Source of the DNA: Streptomyces sp. HNM0575
Lineage (GTDB): Bacteria > Actinomycetota > Actinomycetes > Streptomycetales > Streptomycetaceae
NCBI RefSeq assembly: GCF_012726265.1
Contig: NZ_JAASAG010000002.1
Span: forward strand, 186,001-250,000
Direction of reading: 5' to 3'
Length of the DNA: 64,000 nt
Shown piece by piece: positions 24,271-32,861 of this stretch (position 1 is its first letter; every line of letters starts with the position of its first letter). Under the pieces are notes generated by a model. It made no database searches. It was not told the DNA's origin and saw only the letters and a program-made list of their open reading frames with translations. The position numbers were made by a program, and so were the translations under genes.

Positions 24271-25900
24271 CGGCGGTCTCGCCGGCGATGACCTCCGCGG
24301 CGGCCCTTCCGCACACGCGGGCGGCGCCGTGGGTGGCGATGTGCAGTGCTCCGGCGGGCGGTGCCTGCGGCACTCCCATCTCGACCACGACGGTGTCCGG
24401 GCGTGCGGCGAGCAGGCCCTCCAGGGCTGCGGCCATCCACGGGTGACGGTGCACGTCACGTACCACGGCGACGATCCTACGGTCCGACGCATCGGCGAGC
24501 ACGCTTGCGACCAGCGCCGGCGTACCGGCGGCTCCGGCGTCGGCGCTTCCCGCTCCGTACGTACCGGCTGACGTGCCCGGCAGCAGCAGTGCGAGTTCGG
24601 CGGCGACGCCCCAGGGGGTCTCGCCGCCGACGGCGATGTTCGCGGCCGGGGAGAAGGAGGCGACGAACGGGGGCTCCGTGAGCGGCCGGTGGGGATGCGC
24701 GCCGGCCGCGGCACCGCCGGCGCCTCCGGCCGGGGCCGCGTCCGGGACGGTGACGCTCAGGGCACGGCGGGCGGCTGCGAGGCCCACGTCCGCGGCGCCT
24801 CTCTGGCCGCCGCCGCCCCGGGAACCGCGCGCGCCCGCGCCCGCCGCCCCGGCGGCGCCCCCGGCGGTGGCGGTCCAGCGCGCGAGGGTCCGTACGCGCG
24901 CCGCGGCGTCCGCTAGGCGCTGCTCCGTCAACTCGCCCTCGCGCACGGCCCGTACGAGCGCGTCGCGCAGCCGCACCACCGTCTCCTCGTCCGCCAGCCC
25001 GCCGCCGACGCACAGCGCGTCGGCCCCCGCGGCGATGGCGAGGACGCTGCCCCGCTCCAGGCCGTAGGTGCCGGAGATGGCCTGCATCTCCATGCCGTCG
25101 GTGACGATCAGGCCGGTGTGGCCGAGGCCGCCGTCCTCGCGTGACGCGCGTAGCAGACCCATCAGCGCGGCCGGGCTGAGCGTGCCGGGCAGCGTCTCGT
25201 CGAGGGCGGGCAGCAGGATGTGGGCGCTCATCACGCCCTTGGCACCGGCGTCGATCGCGGCCTGGAACGGGACGAGTTCGCGTTCGCGCAGCGTGCCCAT
25301 GTCCGCGTCGATGCGAGGCAGGGCGTGGTGGGAGTCGACGGCGGTGTCGCCGTGTCCGGGGAAGTGCTTCACGCAGGCCGCGACGCCCGCCGCCTGGAGC
25401 CCTTCCACATAGGCGACGGTGTGCCGGGCGACCAGTCCCGGCTCGTCGCCGAAGGAACGGACGCCGATGACCGGGTTGTCGGGGTTGGAGTTGACGTCAG
25501 CCGACGGCGCCCAGTTGAGGTTCACTCCGCATTCGGCGAGCCGGCGGCCGAGTTCGTTCGCCACGTCCCGGGTGAGGGCGGTGTCGTCGACATGGCCGAG
25601 GGCGAGGTTCCCGGGGAAGGAGGAGCCCGTGCGGGCCTCCAGGCGGGTCACGTCGCCGCCCTCCTCGTCGATGGCGACCAGCACCTCGGGCCGGACCTCG
25701 CGCAGCTGGGCGGTGAGCGCGGCGAGCTGCTCCGGCGATTCGATGTTGCGCCCGAACAGGCCCACGGATGCGAGGCCTTCGCCGAGCTGCCGCAGCAGCC
25801 ATTCCGGGGCGCTGGTGCCGGTGAAGCCGGGCTGGAGCACGGTGAGGGCGTCACGGGTGAGGCTCTCGGTGCCGGTTGCGAGCGTGGTCATGTGGCGCAT
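24263..25900 (-). CDS. glycoside hydrolase family 3 beta-N-acetylglucosaminidase (NagZ-like)
   Basis: 545 residues. The GH3 N-domain carries the NagZ-type loop CVKHFPGHGDTAVDSHHALP, whose His/Asp dyad serves as acid/base, and the nucleophile Asp in GLIVTDGMEMQAIS. VLVAIDEEGGDVTRLE is also diagnostic. The C-terminal ~200 residues are a GH3 C-domain interrupted by an Ala/Gly-rich linker around residue 345. There is no signal peptide, so it hydrolyses chitobiose or muropeptide fragments in the cytoplasm after uptake. It lies downstream of dasABC on the same strand. ATG 25900 follows GAAGGG; ATG 25891 is an alternative. Confidence 0.9.
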   Translation of the reverse strand: MRHMTTLATGTESLTRDALTVLQPGFTGTSAPEWLLRQLGEGLASVGLFGRNIESPEQLAALTAQLREVRPEVLVAIDEEGGDVTRLEARTGSSFPGNLALGHVDDTALTRDVANELGRRLAECGVNLNWAPSADVNSNPDNPVIGVRSFGDEPGLVARHTVAYVEGLQAAGVAACVKHFPGHGDTAVDSHHALPRIDADMGTLRERELVPFQAAIDAGAKGVMSAHILLPALDETLPGTLSPAALMGLLRASREDGGLGHTGLIVTDGMEMQAISGTYGLERGSVLAIAAGADALCVGGGLADEETVVRLRDALVRAVREGELTEQRLADAAARVRTLARWTATAGGAAGAAGAGARGSRGGGGQRGAADVGLAAARRALSVTVPDAAPAGGAGGAAAGAHPHRPLTEPPFVASFSPAANIAVGGETPWGVAAELALLLPGTSAGTYGAGSADAGAAGTPALVASVLADASDRRIVAVVRDVHRHPWMAAALEGLLAARPDTVVVEMGVPQAPPAGALHIATHGAARVCGRAAAEVIAGETAGD

Positions 25901-26098
25901 TGTCCCTTCACTGAAGGCCCTTTGCCGGGAGATCGGTCGCGGGCTCGTACTGAGGCTCGTGCTGCCGTTTCTGCTTCGCCCTCCGCTCGTCGTGTGCCCT
26001 GCCTGGTCGGTCGTACGGCCGGTCTCACGGCCGCTCCGCCGGTGCGCGGTGCGCGGTGCGCCGCTCTGCCCGCGTCTCCCCCGCTTCCGGCCGTACGG

Positions 26099-26974
26099 CT
26101 ATCCCTTCACCGCGCCGGCCGTGAGTCCGCTGACGGCCTTGCGCTGCAAGTAGAGGAAGAGCAGGAGGATCGGCAGCGCGAAGAGCGACGCTGCCGCCAT
26201 GGTGGCGCCCCAGTCGTCGCCGAACGCCGTCTGGAATCCCGACAGCCACAGCGGAAGGGTCTGTGCCCCGGCGTCCTTGTTGAGGATGAGCACCATCGGG
26301 AACTCGTTCCAGGCCGTGATGAATCCGAAGAGCGAGGTGGCCATCAGGCCCGGCGCGAGCAGCGGGAAGATCACCCTGCGGAAGGCCTGTACGCGACCGC
26401 AGCCGTCCACCATCGCCGACTCCTCAAGCTCCTTCGGTACGGCGGCGACGTAGCCCCGCAGCGTCAGCACGGTCAGCGGCAGCACCATCGCGGTGTAGAA
26501 GAGCGTCAGCGGGACGAGGCTGTCGAGCATGTCCGCGTCGCGCACGGTCATGTAGATCGCGATGACCATGACCTCCCAGGGCGCCATCTGCGCGACCATG
26601 AAGGTGAGTACGACGCTTCTGCGCCCGCGGAAGCGCATGCGCGCGAGGGCGAAGGCCGCGAAGAGCGCGATGAGCAGCGCGAATCCGACGGCGAGCAGCG
26701 TCACGGTGACCGAATTGCGCACCAGCGTGGGGAAGTTGTCTGCCTGGACCGCCGTGGCGAAGTGCTCCAGCGTCGGCCGTGCCGGGAACCACACCGGGGT
26801 CTCGCTGACGATGTCCCTGTCCGGCTTGAGCGCCGTGTTGAACATCCAGTACACGGGGAAGACGAAGACCGCGAAGAGCACGAGTGCCGTCGCGTTCGGC
26901 CAGACGCCCGCCAGGATCGCCGTAGGTCCGCCGGGCCGCCCCGTGGAGGCCCTCATGGCTTTCGCCGCCTTCAC
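26099..26974 (-). CDS. dasC: DasC, chitobiose ABC transporter permease
   Basis: 291 residues, six predicted transmembrane helices, MalG-type permease. The EAA loop reads ELEESAMVDGCGRVQAFRRV, followed by IFPLLAPGLMATSLFGF. The GTG start overlaps the dasB stop by 4 nt (GTGA), so the two are translationally coupled. With DasB and lipoprotein DasA it forms the importer for N,N'-diacetylchitobiose. No ATPase gene is present; Streptomyces das/sugar systems use the shared ATPase MsiK encoded elsewhere. Confidence 0.92.
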   Translation of the reverse strand: MKAAKAMRASTGRPGGPTAILAGVWPNATALVLFAVFVFPVYWMFNTALKPDRDIVSETPVWFPARPTLEHFATAVQADNFPTLVRNSVTVTLLAVGFALLIALFAAFALARMRFRGRRSVVLTFMVAQMAPWEVMVIAIYMTVRDADMLDSLVPLTLFYTAMVLPLTVLTLRGYVAAVPKELEESAMVDGCGRVQAFRRVIFPLLAPGLMATSLFGFITAWNEFPMVLILNKDAGAQTLPLWLSGFQTAFGDDWGATMAAASLFALPILLLFLYLQRKAVSGLTAGAVKG

Positions 26975-27975
26975 TTCTCGTCCTCCTCTTGGCGCATGGC
27001 GATGCGCAGGTAGTACGACATCAGCCCCAGCAGGATCAGGATCGTGAGCACGGAGATCGCCGCGCCCGCGCCGTAGTGCTGATTGCCGACGCCCTCGACG
27101 AAGGCGTAGACGGGCAGGGTCTCGGTGAGGCGGTCGGGGCCGCCCTCGTTGACGGCGAAGACCTGCGGGAACGCCTTGAATATCCAGATGACTTCGAGGA
27201 ACGTCGTCACCAGGAGGAACGGCCGCAGGAAGGGCAGGGTGACCGTGGTGAAGCTCTGCGCGGCGCTCGCACCGTCCAGTGCGGCGGCTTCGTACAGCTC
27301 CTTGGGGATGGTCGTCGTCGCGGCATAGAGATTGATCGCGACGAACGGCACCGAGGTCCACACGAGGATCAGCGAGATGACGAAGAACGTGGAGATCTGC
27401 CCGCCGGTCCAGTTGAACCTGGCCATCGAGTGGAAGCCGGCCGCGTCGAGCACCCAGTTGACGACTCCGAAGCGCTGCGCGAACAGCCACTGGTAGACGG
27501 TCGTTGCGGCGATGGGGGGCATCGCCCAGGCCAGCACGAGGCCCCCGGAGAGCAGCAGCCGCATGCGCGACCCCAGCCGGGCGAGCAGCAGCCCGGTCAG
27601 GGTGCCGAAGAGCATGATCAGTACGACGTTGACGGCGGTGAAGACCACCGACCGCAGGGTGACCCGCCAGAAGTCCTCACTGCCCAGCGTGGCGCGGTAG
27701 TTGTCCCACCCGGCCCACTCGGTGACGTGCTGGATCAGCTGCGTCATGTTGAGGTTCTGGAAGGACAGCAGCCCGTTCATCACCAGGGGCCAGCCCAGGA
27801 GCACGGCGGTGACCACGAGCGCGGGAAGCAGCAGCAGGTACGGGAGCCGGCCGCCCTTACCGCCCGGTCGTACGCCGTCCCGCTGTGCGCCGTACTGCCG
27901 CGGCGGGCGCCCGCGCGTGGCAGGGGGCGCGCTCAACGCGGACGGTGGCGCGTCCTCGTGGGTCTGCACTGACAT
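26971..27975 (-). CDS. dasB: DasB, chitobiose ABC transporter permease
   Basis: 334 residues, MalF-type permease. A polar N-terminus of about 40 residues precedes the first membrane segment YLLLLPALVVTAVLLGWPLV. The EAA loop is ELYEAAALDGASAAQSFTTV, then TLPFLRPFLLV. The ATG has GGAGCAGAG just upstream. It sits 155 nt downstream of dasA, across a long hairpin, and overlaps dasC. The tail MRQEEDEK is acidic. Confidence 0.92.
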   Translation of the reverse strand: MSVQTHEDAPPSALSAPPATRGRPPRQYGAQRDGVRPGGKGGRLPYLLLLPALVVTAVLLGWPLVMNGLLSFQNLNMTQLIQHVTEWAGWDNYRATLGSEDFWRVTLRSVVFTAVNVVLIMLFGTLTGLLLARLGSRMRLLLSGGLVLAWAMPPIAATTVYQWLFAQRFGVVNWVLDAAGFHSMARFNWTGGQISTFFVISLILVWTSVPFVAINLYAATTTIPKELYEAAALDGASAAQSFTTVTLPFLRPFLLVTTFLEVIWIFKAFPQVFAVNEGGPDRLTETLPVYAFVEGVGNQHYGAGAAISVLTILILLGLMSYYLRIAMRQEEDEK

Positions 27976-28053
27976 CTCTGCTCCAGCTCGGCTCACGTCT
28001 GTCGATCGCTCACGTCTGTCGACCGGCTCGCACCGGTCGAAGAGCCCGGGCCC

Positions 28054-28121
28054 GGGCTGCCGGTGTGCCGGCAGTCGTGCCGCCCCCTCCGGCAACACGA
28101 CTGCCTGCACTCCGGCAGCCC
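28054..28121 (-). terminator. two-tier hairpin between dasA and dasB
   Basis: Two nested perfect 10-bp stems: GGGCTGCCGG (28054-28063) with CCGGCAGCCC (28112-28121), and GGCAGTCGTG (28070-28079) with CACGACTGCC (28096-28105). They are separated by a symmetrical 6/6 internal loop and capped by a 16-nt loop. It lies 9 nt past the dasA stop and 78 nt before dasB. It probably attenuates read-through or protects dasA mRNA so binding protein exceeds permeases. Confidence 0.75.
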
Positions 28122-28130
28122 GGCGGGGCG

Positions 28131-29396
28131 TCACTGCTTCTGCGAGAGCCTCTTGTTCATCTCGTCCTCGACGGACGCGGCGGCGGCGGCGTGCGACTTG
28201 CCCTTGAGTACGGCGGTCATATAGCGCTTGACCGGGTTGGGCGGGTTCTCCACCGCGGCCCACTGCGGGATCAGCGGTGTCAGCCCGCCGTCCGCGACGG
28301 CGGGAGCGGCGGCCTCGGCGGCCGGATTGCCCTCGACCTTCTTCTGGAGGGACGCCTTGTTGGGTATGACGCCGCCCTCCTTCGCGAGTGCGCCCTCGAA
28401 CTTGTCGGACAGCGCGATCTTGAGGAACTCCTTTGCGAGTTCCTGCTTCTCGCTGCCCGCGGCGACGGCCAGGTTCGAGCCGCCGAGGAACACGCCCTCG
28501 GGCTTGCCGGCGCGCTCACCGGGGATCGTGAAGTACCCGATGTCCTTCTCGATCTTCGGGTTGGCCTCGATCGCGGTCGCGGCCTCCCAGCCGAGGCCGA
28601 TGAAGGCTCCCGTCTTGCCCTTGGCGAAGACCTCGGCCTGCTGCGGGGTCGCCTCGTCCTTGTCCTTGGGCGCCTTGGAGTAGGACGCGTACTTCTCGTA
28701 GAGCTTCATCGCGGAGCCGACCTTGGGGTCGGCCAGGTCCGAGACCCACTTGCCGCCCTGCTTCTTGATGAGGTCCGCCTTCTTGCCGACGAGCAGGCCG
28801 TCGAAGAAGTACCAGTTCTGGCCGGGGAGATAGAGCGGTTCGGCGTCGGTCTTCTTGTCGATGGCGTCGAGCGCGTCGAAGAACTCGGCGCGTGTCCTGG
28901 GGGGCTTGTCGACGCCGGCCTTCGCCCAGATCCGCTTGTTGTAGATGACGGTGCGGTTGACCGCGTACCAGGGCGCCGCGAACTGCTTGCCGCCGTACAC
29001 GGCCGACCTGTTGACGGACGGGGTCCAGTCCTTGCCGACGCTCTTCTTCAGGTCGCCGAGGTCGGCGAGGCCGCCGGTCTTGGCGTACGCGGGGGTCTGG
29101 GTGTTGCCGACCTCGATGACGTCCGGCGGGTCGGGCTCGGAGAGCGCGGTCGTGATCTTCTGCTGGATCCCGTTCCACTGCTGGACTTCGAGCCTCAGCT
29201 TGGCGCCGGTCTTCTTCTCGAAGGCCGCCTCGACGTCCTTCTGCCACTTCTTGGGCGTCGAGCCGTCCATGGCCCACAGCGTCAGCGTCTGTCCCTTGAA
29301 TCCGTCGGCGGAGTCCGCCTCGCCGCCGGGCCCGCAGGCGGCAACTCCCGCCATCAGAGCCGCGATTCCTGTAGCGGCGATGAGTCCTCGTCTCAC
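28131..29396 (-). CDS. dasA: DasA, chitobiose-binding lipoprotein
   Basis: 421-residue extracellular solute-binding protein, family 1. The signal peptide RRGLIAATGIAALMAGVAAC ends in a VAAC lipobox, so the mature protein is lipid-anchored. The body is typical (GQTLTLWAMDGSTPKKWQKD, GWEAATAIEANPKIEKDIGY). The GTG start is chosen because GGGGAGGATGCC precedes it; an ATG 8 codons upstream lacks a ribosome site. It delivers N,N'-diacetylchitobiose to DasBC. DasR-type operators lie within 60 nt upstream. DasR is divergent, 346 nt away. Confidence 0.93.
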   Translation of the reverse strand: MRRGLIAATGIAALMAGVAACGPGGEADSADGFKGQTLTLWAMDGSTPKKWQKDVEAAFEKKTGAKLRLEVQQWNGIQQKITTALSEPDPPDVIEVGNTQTPAYAKTGGLADLGDLKKSVGKDWTPSVNRSAVYGGKQFAAPWYAVNRTVIYNKRIWAKAGVDKPPRTRAEFFDALDAIDKKTDAEPLYLPGQNWYFFDGLLVGKKADLIKKQGGKWVSDLADPKVGSAMKLYEKYASYSKAPKDKDEATPQQAEVFAKGKTGAFIGLGWEAATAIEANPKIEKDIGYFTIPGERAGKPEGVFLGGSNLAVAAGSEKQELAKEFLKIALSDKFEGALAKEGGVIPNKASLQKKVEGNPAAEAAAPAVADGGLTPLIPQWAAVENPPNPVKRYMTAVLKGKSHAAAAASVEDEMNKRLSQKQ

Positions 29397-29423
29397 GGCA
29401 TCCTCCCCAACGGACTGCATGTG

Positions 29424-29445
29424 CTGGTCTAATGGTTTAGACCAG
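29424..29445. promoter_or_regulatory. DasR operator, extended palindrome
   Basis: CTGGTCTAA-TGGT-TTAGACCAG: perfect 9-bp arms. The right-hand 16-mer AATGGTTTAGACCAGT (29431-29446) matches the dre consensus at 13 of 16 positions. It starts 28 nt upstream of the dasA GTG, so it should overlap the dasA promoter or leader. Confidence 0.8.
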
Positions 29446-29453
29446 TTCGCAAG

Positions 29454-29469
29454 CTTGGCCTAGACCTAT
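29454..29469. promoter_or_regulatory. second DasR operator candidate
   Basis: CTTGGCCTAGACCTAT matches the dre consensus ACTGGTCTAGACCACT at 11 of 16, including CTAGACC. It is about 25 nt from the first operator, so cooperative binding is possible. Confidence 0.5.
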
Positions 29470-29742
29470 TGGGGTGTCAACGGTGCAGATTCCGAGCCTG
29501 GGGTTCCGTTATCGGAACGACATCTGGGCGCGGGAGTCCAGCAGGCCCGACCCCGTGCCACGATGTGAGCCGCGAAGTACAGCCGGAGCGGCGGCCGGAG
29601 AACGGAACACCACCGGGTACACCACCGAAGACGCCGTCGCACACGGCGCCGTGACCGGGACCGGGAAGGCGGCGGGCAGCCGCCGCGGACGGACCGGGAG
29701 CAAGCCGGTGACGGCAGCGGGACTCGAGCGGGAAGGCAAGCC

Positions 29743-30540
29743 ATGAGCACGGACGGGGGCGCGGTCACAGCCGCGGCAGAGCCGGAGTCGGGAAGCGGCA
29801 ACGGCGGCGCGCGGACGACGCGCGTGCCCAAGTACTACCGGCTCAAGCGGCACTTGCTGGAGATGACGGAGACGATGCCGCCCGGCACTCCCGTCCCGCC
29901 GGAGCGCACTCTCGCGACCGAGTTCGACACCTCGCGTACGACCGTGCGCCAGGCCCTTCAGGAACTCGTCGTCGAGGGACGGCTGGAGCGCATACAGGGC
30001 AAGGGCACCTTCGTCGCCAAGCCGAAGGTCTCCCAGGCGCTCCAACTCACCTCGTACACCGAGGACATGCGCGCACAGGGCCTGGAGCCGACCTCCCAGC
30101 TGCTGGACATCGGCTACGTCACGGCCGACGACCGCCTCGCCGGCACCCTCGACATCCCCCCCGGAGGACGCGTGCTGCGCATCGAGCGGCTGCGGCTGGC
30201 GAGCGGCGAGCCGATGGCGATCGAGACCACGCACCTCTCGCAGCGGCGCTTCCCCGCGCTGCGGCGCAGCCTCGTGAAGTACACCTCGCTCTACACGGCG
30301 CTGGCCGAGGTGTACGGCGTCCATCTCGCCGAGGCCGAGGAGACCATCGAGACGTCGCTCGCGACTCCGCGCGAGGCCGGCCTGCTCGGCACTGACGTGG
30401 GACTGCCGATGCTGATGCTCTCGCGGCACTCGCTCGACACCGAAGGGGAGCCCGTGGAGTGGGTGCGCTCGGTGTACCGGGGCGACCGCTACAAGTTCGT
30501 CGCCAACCTCCAGCGGCCGCGACACGGACGTAACGGCTGA
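29743..30540 (+). CDS. dasR: DasR, GntR/HutC-family aminosugar-responsive regulator
   Basis: 265 residues. The N-terminal winged HTH (about 25-95) contains [20 protein letters not shown] and [15 protein letters not shown]. The UTRA effector domain (about 110-255) binds glucosamine-6-phosphate in DasR. The ATG follows GGGAAGGCAAGCC. DasR represses aminosugar uptake and links nutrient state to development and antibiotic production. The operators in this window upstream of dasA, and possibly the PdtaS kinase, are its expected targets. A terminator hairpin follows the stop. Confidence 0.93.
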   Translation: MSTDGGAVTAAAEPESGSGNGGARTTRVPKYYRLKRHLLEMTETMPPGTPVPPERTLATEFDTSRTTVRQALQELVVEGRLERIQGKGTFVAKPKVSQALQLTSYTEDMRAQGLEPTSQLLDIGYVTADDRLAGTLDIPPGGRVLRIERLRLASGEPMAIETTHLSQRRFPALRRSLVKYTSLYTALAEVYGVHLAEAEETIETSLATPREAGLLGTDVGLPMLMLSRHSLDTEGEPVEWVRSVYRGDRYKFVANLQRPRHGRNG

Positions 30541-30558
30541 GAGCGGCGGATGCAGGCG

Positions 30559-30590
30559 GTCAAGGGCCTTATGCCTCATAGGCCGTTGAC
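30559..30590 (+). terminator. dasR terminator
   Basis: GTCAAGGGCCT (30559-30569) pairs with AGGCCGTTGAC (30580-30590) with one mismatch and a 10-nt loop, 18 nt past the dasR stop. Confidence 0.75.
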
Positions 30591-30821
30591 GGCGCGGATC
30601 GGGATTCCCGGACTCTTCGGGACGTAGCACGCATTGCGGGTCGGAATTCGCGAACCGGCGCCAGGAGTCCGGCATTTGGACGGCTCCGGGCCGCGCACCC
30701 CGCCGAACGCGCCACAAAAGGTGCCGTTCCGTTATCAGTGCAGGTAGTGACGGATCACGAAAGGCTCGTTTAGATTTCCTGCGCGTCTCGACAGGAAAAA
30801 CCCGACGGACGGAGCCGTGGC

Positions 30822-31169
30822 ATGCCAGCGCCCCCCGAAACATCCGAGACCGCGTCGCAGTCGCCGTCGCACTCGCCCGTCGTCACGCCGGTACGGGTGG
30901 TGGTCGGGCTGTGCCTCTTCATCCCGTTCGTCGCGCTCATGTGGGTCAGCTCCTATTCACGCACCGAACCCACGCTCGCCGGGCTGCCGTTCTTCTACTG
31001 GTACCAGATGCTGTGGGTGCTGATCTCGGCAGTGATGACGATGGTCGCCTACAAGCTCGTCAAGCGTGACGAGGCCGCCAGGCGGCGGCCCGGCGGGGAC
31101 CGGGACACGGGCGGAGACCGGGACGCGAGTGGAGACCGGGACGCGGCCGGAGAGGACGGTGCCCGATGA
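30822..31169 (+). CDS. DUF3311 small membrane subunit of a solute symporter
   Basis: 115 residues. Two transmembrane helices (VVVGLCLFIPFVALMWVSS and WYQMLWVLISAVMTMVAYKL) flank the DUF3311 signature region LAGLPFFYWYQMLW. The hydrophilic tail is a GDRD(T/A)(G/S) repeat encoded by a DNA repeat. The ATG has GGAG 8 nt upstream. Its stop overlaps the symporter ATG by 4 nt (ATGA), so the two subunits are made together. Such small proteins accompany SSS permeases, as YhdT does PanF. Confidence 0.88.
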   Translation: MPAPPETSETASQSPSHSPVVTPVRVVVGLCLFIPFVALMWVSSYSRTEPTLAGLPFFYWYQMLWVLISAVMTMVAYKLVKRDEAARRRPGGDRDTGGDRDASGDRDAAGEDGAR

Positions 31170-32785
31170 ACGGGATCAACGGTGTGGCGCTCGCCGTCTT
31201 CATCTTCTTCTTCCTGCTCGTCACGGCGATGGGCTTCCTGGCGGCGCGCTGGCGCAAGGCGGAGAACGCCGACAGCCTCGACGAATGGGGCCTGGGCGGA
31301 CGGAGCTTCGGGACCTGGGTCACCTGGTTCCTGCTCGGCGGCGACCTGTACACGGCGTACACCTTCGTGGCGGTGCCGGCGGCGATCTACGCGGCCGGTG
31401 CGTCGGGCTTCTTCGCCGTCCCGTACACGATCCTCGTCTACCCGCTGATCTTCACCTTCCTGCCCCGGCTCTGGTCGGTCTCGCACCGGCACGGATACGT
31501 GACGACCTCGGACTTCGTGCGCGGGCGCTTCGGCTCGAAGTCGCTGGCGCTGGCGGTCGCCGTGACGGGCATCCTCGCGACGATGCCGTACATCGCGCTC
31601 CAGCTGGTCGGGATCCAGTCGGTGCTGGACGTGATGGGCGTCGGCGGCGGCGAGTCGACGCACTGGTTCGTCAAGGACCTGCCGCTGCTGATCGCCTTCG
31701 CCGTGCTCGCGGCGTACACCTACTCCTCCGGGCTGCGGGCGCCGGCGCTGATCGCCTTCGTCAAGGACACCCTGATCTACATCGTCATCGCGGTGGCGAT
31801 CATCTACATCCCCATCAAACTGGGCGGTTTCGACGACATCTTCGCCAAGGCCGGGGACGCCCTCTCGCAGACCAATCCGGCCACGGGCAAGCCGAAGGGC
31901 GAGGTGGTCACCAGCTCGCCCAACCAGTGGGCGTACGCGACGCTGGCCTTCGGCTCGGCGCTGGCGCTCTTCATGTATCCGCACTCGGTCACGGCGACCC
32001 TCTCCAGCCGCAGCCGCAACGTGATCAGGCGCAACACCACGATCCTGCCGCTGTATTCGCTGATGCTGGGCCTGCTCGCGCTGCTGGGCTTCATGGCGAT
32101 CGCGGCGGGCATCAAGGTGCAGAACGGGCAGCTGGCGATCCCGCAGCTCTTCGAGAACATGTTCCCGAGCTGGTTCGCGGGCGTCGCCTTCGCGGCCATC
32201 GGCATCGGCGCGCTCGTACCGGCGGCCATCATGTCGATCGCCGCCGCGAACCTCTTCACCAGGAACATCTACAAGGACTTCCTCAAGCCGGACGCGACTC
32301 CGGAGCAGGAGACCAAGGTCTCCAAGATCACGTCGCTGCTGGTGAAGGTCGGCGCGCTGATCTTCGTTCTCGGCATGGACAAGACCGTCGCGATCAACTT
32401 CCAGCTGCTGGGCGGCATCTGGATCCTCCAGACGTTCCCGGCTCTCGTGGGCGGGCTCTTCACTCGCTGGTTCCACCGGTGGGCGCTGCTGGCGGGCTGG
32501 GCCGTGGGCATGGTCTACGGGACGGTCACGGCGTACGGCGTCGCGTCGCCGGTGCAGAAGCACTTCGGCGGTTCCAACGACATCGTCCCGGGGCTCGGGG
32601 AGATGGGCTACATCGGCCTGACCGCCTTCGTGCTCAACGCGGTCGTCGCCGTGGTGCTCACCTTCGTGCTGCGGGCCGTGAAGGCGCCGGACGGCGTCGA
32701 CGAGACGCAGGAGTCGGACTACACGGCGGACGCGGGCGACCCGGGCGTACAGGAGGAGCTGCCCTCGCCGACCGGCGCGCACTGA
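31166..32785 (+). CDS. sodium:solute symporter (SSS family, monocarboxylate type)
   Basis: 539 residues with about 13 membrane helices. SSS features include SLDEWGLGGRSFGTWVTWFL in the first loop, the TM2 region GGDLYTAYTFVAVPAAIYAA, and ALVPAAIMSIAAANLFTRNI. It most resembles MctP/YjcG-type permeases for small monocarboxylates such as acetate, pyruvate or lactate. It is coupled to the DUF3311 partner. A strong hairpin terminator follows. The transported acid is not identifiable from sequence. Confidence 0.9.
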   Translation: MNGINGVALAVFIFFFLLVTAMGFLAARWRKAENADSLDEWGLGGRSFGTWVTWFLLGGDLYTAYTFVAVPAAIYAAGASGFFAVPYTILVYPLIFTFLPRLWSVSHRHGYVTTSDFVRGRFGSKSLALAVAVTGILATMPYIALQLVGIQSVLDVMGVGGGESTHWFVKDLPLLIAFAVLAAYTYSSGLRAPALIAFVKDTLIYIVIAVAIIYIPIKLGGFDDIFAKAGDALSQTNPATGKPKGEVVTSSPNQWAYATLAFGSALALFMYPHSVTATLSSRSRNVIRRNTTILPLYSLMLGLLALLGFMAIAAGIKVQNGQLAIPQLFENMFPSWFAGVAFAAIGIGALVPAAIMSIAAANLFTRNIYKDFLKPDATPEQETKVSKITSLLVKVGALIFVLGMDKTVAINFQLLGGIWILQTFPALVGGLFTRWFHRWALLAGWAVGMVYGTVTAYGVASPVQKHFGGSNDIVPGLGEMGYIGLTAFVLNAVVAVVLTFVLRAVKAPDGVDETQESDYTADAGDPGVQEELPSPTGAH

Positions 32786-32812
32786 CCACCCTCACCACCA
32801 CGAACACCGCCC

Positions 32813-32847
32813 GCGCCCCACTGACGGCTCGATTGTCAGTGGGGCGC
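32813..32847 (+). terminator. symporter terminator abutting the next gene
   Basis: Perfect 13-bp stem GCGCCCCACTGAC / GTCAGTGGGGCGC with a 9-nt loop. Its right arm ends only 14 nt before the ATG of the following acetyltransferase. Confidence 0.88.
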
Positions 32848-32861
32848 GGCATGCTCGTTCC

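Larger units (their letters stand above)
29397..29742. promoter_or_regulatory. divergent dasA-dasR promoter region
   Basis: 346 nt. The dasA-proximal part holds two DasR-type operators (29424-29445 and 29454-29469). The remainder is a GC-rich dasR leader. A 90-codon frame (29474-29746) overlaps the dasR ATG but is low-complexity and is not annotated. Confidence 0.6.

Noticed and set aside
25901..26098. DasR operator upstream of the GH3 gene
   Set aside because: Only loose GGTC-containing words were seen; nothing above about 8 of 16 matches to dre, so control is more likely by read-through from dasABC.
29474..29746. 90-codon frame ending over the dasR start codon
   Set aside because: The ATGA overlap looks like coupling, but the frame is low-complexity, has only a weak ribosome site, and lies in the dasA-dasR promoter region.
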